A stretch of 64,000 bases of DNA, from NCBI RefSeq assembly GCF_004216535.1, contig NZ_SGWX01000001.1, forward strand, positions 2,046,001 through 2,110,000, given 5' to 3'. Below, piece after piece: positions 63,311 to 64,000 of this stretch. Numbering within the stretch: the stretch's first letter is position 1; every line of letters starts with the position of its first letter. The translations under genes and the position numbers were made by a program. Source of the stretch: Xylanimonas ulmi (GTDB lineage Bacteria; Actinomycetota; Actinomycetes; Actinomycetales; Cellulomonadaceae). The notes beneath the pieces were generated by a model, which worked only from the letters and a program-made list of their open reading frames with translations, made no database searches and was not told where the DNA came from.

Positions 63311-63612
63311 ACCGTCATGCTGACGCGCGCCCGATCCACTGTCACGAACCGTGACGGATGCGTGACGCTTCGTGACACATCCGCGCACCACATCCGTCAC
63401 CGCGCAAACGTGACACATTCCGTCGCATCACCGCAGGTCGTGACGCATGTGACGGATGTTTCCAACCCTCGAAACCTGTCCGTTTTGACCGTTCGTGACA
63501 CGAGTGACACGAGAATGCGACCCCTCAGCCCTATACGCGCGCACACACGCACAGGGGGCCGCGACCGCACACAATCCGTCACGCGTCACTTTCCCACCAG
63601 GAAAGTCACACC
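63311..63612. repeat. Iteron-like GTGAC repeat region
   Basis: This 302-bp gap has no supported gene. Between 63341 and 63508 the word GTGAC occurs eight times on the plus strand (63351, 63362, 63372, 63410, 63440, 63449, 63495, 63504) and its complement GTCAC twice (63341, 63396). Several copies extend to GTGACGGATG or GTGACACAT. Clusters like this serve as replication origins or operators. The stretch 63460-63500 is A/T-richer than its surroundings. Confidence 0.65.
63588..63606 (+). promoter_or_regulatory. Hairpin covering the ribosome site of the last gene
   Basis: ACTTTCC (63588-63594) pairs perfectly with GGAAAGT (63600-63606), loop CACCA. The right arm is the ribosome binding site of the gene starting at 63613, so translation could be controlled by folding or by a bound protein. 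Confidence 0.45.
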
Positions 63613-64000
63613 ATGACCGGCGCGATCTTCGACCTCGACACCCCCACCCCATCCCCGCGACGCAACGACCGCCCCTGGTGGGCCGACGCCTACGAAACCC
63701 GCACAGGCTCCGAACTACGCCTCGCCGGCGACCGCCTCATCCCCGCCCGCCACGACTGCGGCCGCTGGATCCTCACCGGCTACGACGCCCCCACCCTCGC
63801 CACCGCCGTCAACCTCGACCCCAACCCCCTCACCGCCCTACTCGAAGCCGCCTGCGTCATCCTCGCCATCCCCACCTACCGCCTCTGGGGCAACCCCGGC
63901 CGCTGGTCCGTCACCCCCCGCCACGAACCCGGCCTCACCTACCTCGGCCGCGCCCCCAACGCCGACACCGTCACCGTCATCGCCGCACACGCCTGCAACC
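63613..64000 (+). CDS. Hypothetical protein of the element, N-terminal part (cut by window edge)
   Basis: 129 residues are visible: MTGAIFDLDTPTPSPRRNDRPWWADAY..., then GSELRLAGDRLIPARHDCGRWILTGYDAPTLATAVNLDPNPLTALLEAACVILAI. It is moderately hydrophobic in the last stretch but without a clear membrane segment. No family is recognised. AGGAAAG lies 7-13 nt before ATG 63613 inside a small hairpin. The codon end bias to C is extreme, as in the rest of this operon. Confidence 0.62.
   Translation, partial: MTGAIFDLDTPTPSPRRNDRPWWADAYETRTGSELRLAGDRLIPARHDCGRWILTGYDAPTLATAVNLDPNPLTALLEAACVILAIPTYRLWGNPGRWSVTPRHEPGLTYLGRAPNADTVTVIAAHACN

Larger units (their letters stand above)
51455..64000. mobile_element. 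Integrated prophage or other integrative element, left part
   Basis: It begins at the broken tadA gene and runs past the window end. The order is typical of a temperate element: serine integrase next to the attachment site, ImmA-like protease, XRE repressor, a divergent Cro-like gene, then rightward early genes with an exonuclease and a primase-helicase. Genes are packed with 4-bp overlaps, in contrast to the host region. No capsid, terminase or conjugation gene is visible, so its class is open. Confidence 0.88.

Noticed and set aside
63311-63612. CRISPR array in the GTGAC repeat region
   Set aside because: Repeats are only 5-10 bp, irregularly spaced and in both orientations; no direct repeats of 25-40 bp.

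Overview
The window is high-GC actinobacterial chromosome, most likely from the order Micrococcales (Cellulomonas/Promicromonospora-like). The support is strong G/C bias at third codon positions, many GTG starts, 4-bp stop/start overlaps, and actinobacterial families (DUF3039, DUF3054, DUF2017, the pncB/clpS/murI/rph neighbourhood, a two-piece ssrA-smpB-ftsX-ftsE region). The species assignment is inference.

Layout. 1-8.6 kb: an acyl-CoA synthetase fragment divergent from an acyl-CoA dehydrogenase, then tRNA threonylcarbamoylation (Sua5), a transsulfuration enzyme, an AMIN-like lipoprotein, methylglyoxal synthase, and a reverse-strand murA-plsC-gpsA block. 8.8-13.3 kb: an MFS transporter, NADP-type glutamate dehydrogenase and a secreted polysaccharide deacetylase. 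13.3-17.7 kb: a DeoR/LacI-type regulator facing a sugar ABC transporter operon. 17.7-25.8 kb: thioredoxin, a degenerate NUDIX protein, an ABC-F ATPase, rph-rdgB, and a tightly overlapped reverse operon clpS-DUF2017-murI-MBL-DUF3054. 25.9-30.6 kb: a two-gene unit, a nucleotidyltransferase-like/phosphohexomutase fusion plus a GH94 phosphorylase that most resembles chitobiose phosphorylase. It lies between clpS and pncB. 30.7-34.3 kb: pncB, a DEAD/DEAH helicase and DUF3039. 34.3-40.7 kb: nagB, a ROK kinase, two sugar permeases, a solute-binding lipoprotein and a ROK repressor. Together with the GH94 unit this suggests uptake and phosphorolysis of an amino-sugar disaccharide. 41-47 kb: a methyltransferase, tmRNA, smpB, an M23 endopeptidase and ftsX-ftsE. 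47-51.5 kb: a Tad/Flp pilus locus.

From about 51.46 kb to the end of the window a temperate phage or other integrative element occupies the chromosome. Its large serine integrase ends directly against the 3' part of the pilus ATPase gene tadA/cpaF. The host gene is therefore interrupted, and its 5' part must lie beyond the window. The element reads integrase, ImmA-like protease and XRE repressor on the minus strand. A Cro-like gene and a long rightward early operon face them: very small, often cysteine-rich proteins, a PD-(D/E)XK exonuclease, a DNA-binding protein and a primase-polymerase/SF3 helicase. An iteron-like GTGAC cluster follows the helicase. No structural phage genes are inside the window, so phage and integrative plasmid cannot be told apart here.

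No tRNA, rRNA, CRISPR array or insertion sequence was seen. All motif calls, dyads and counts were made by eye.
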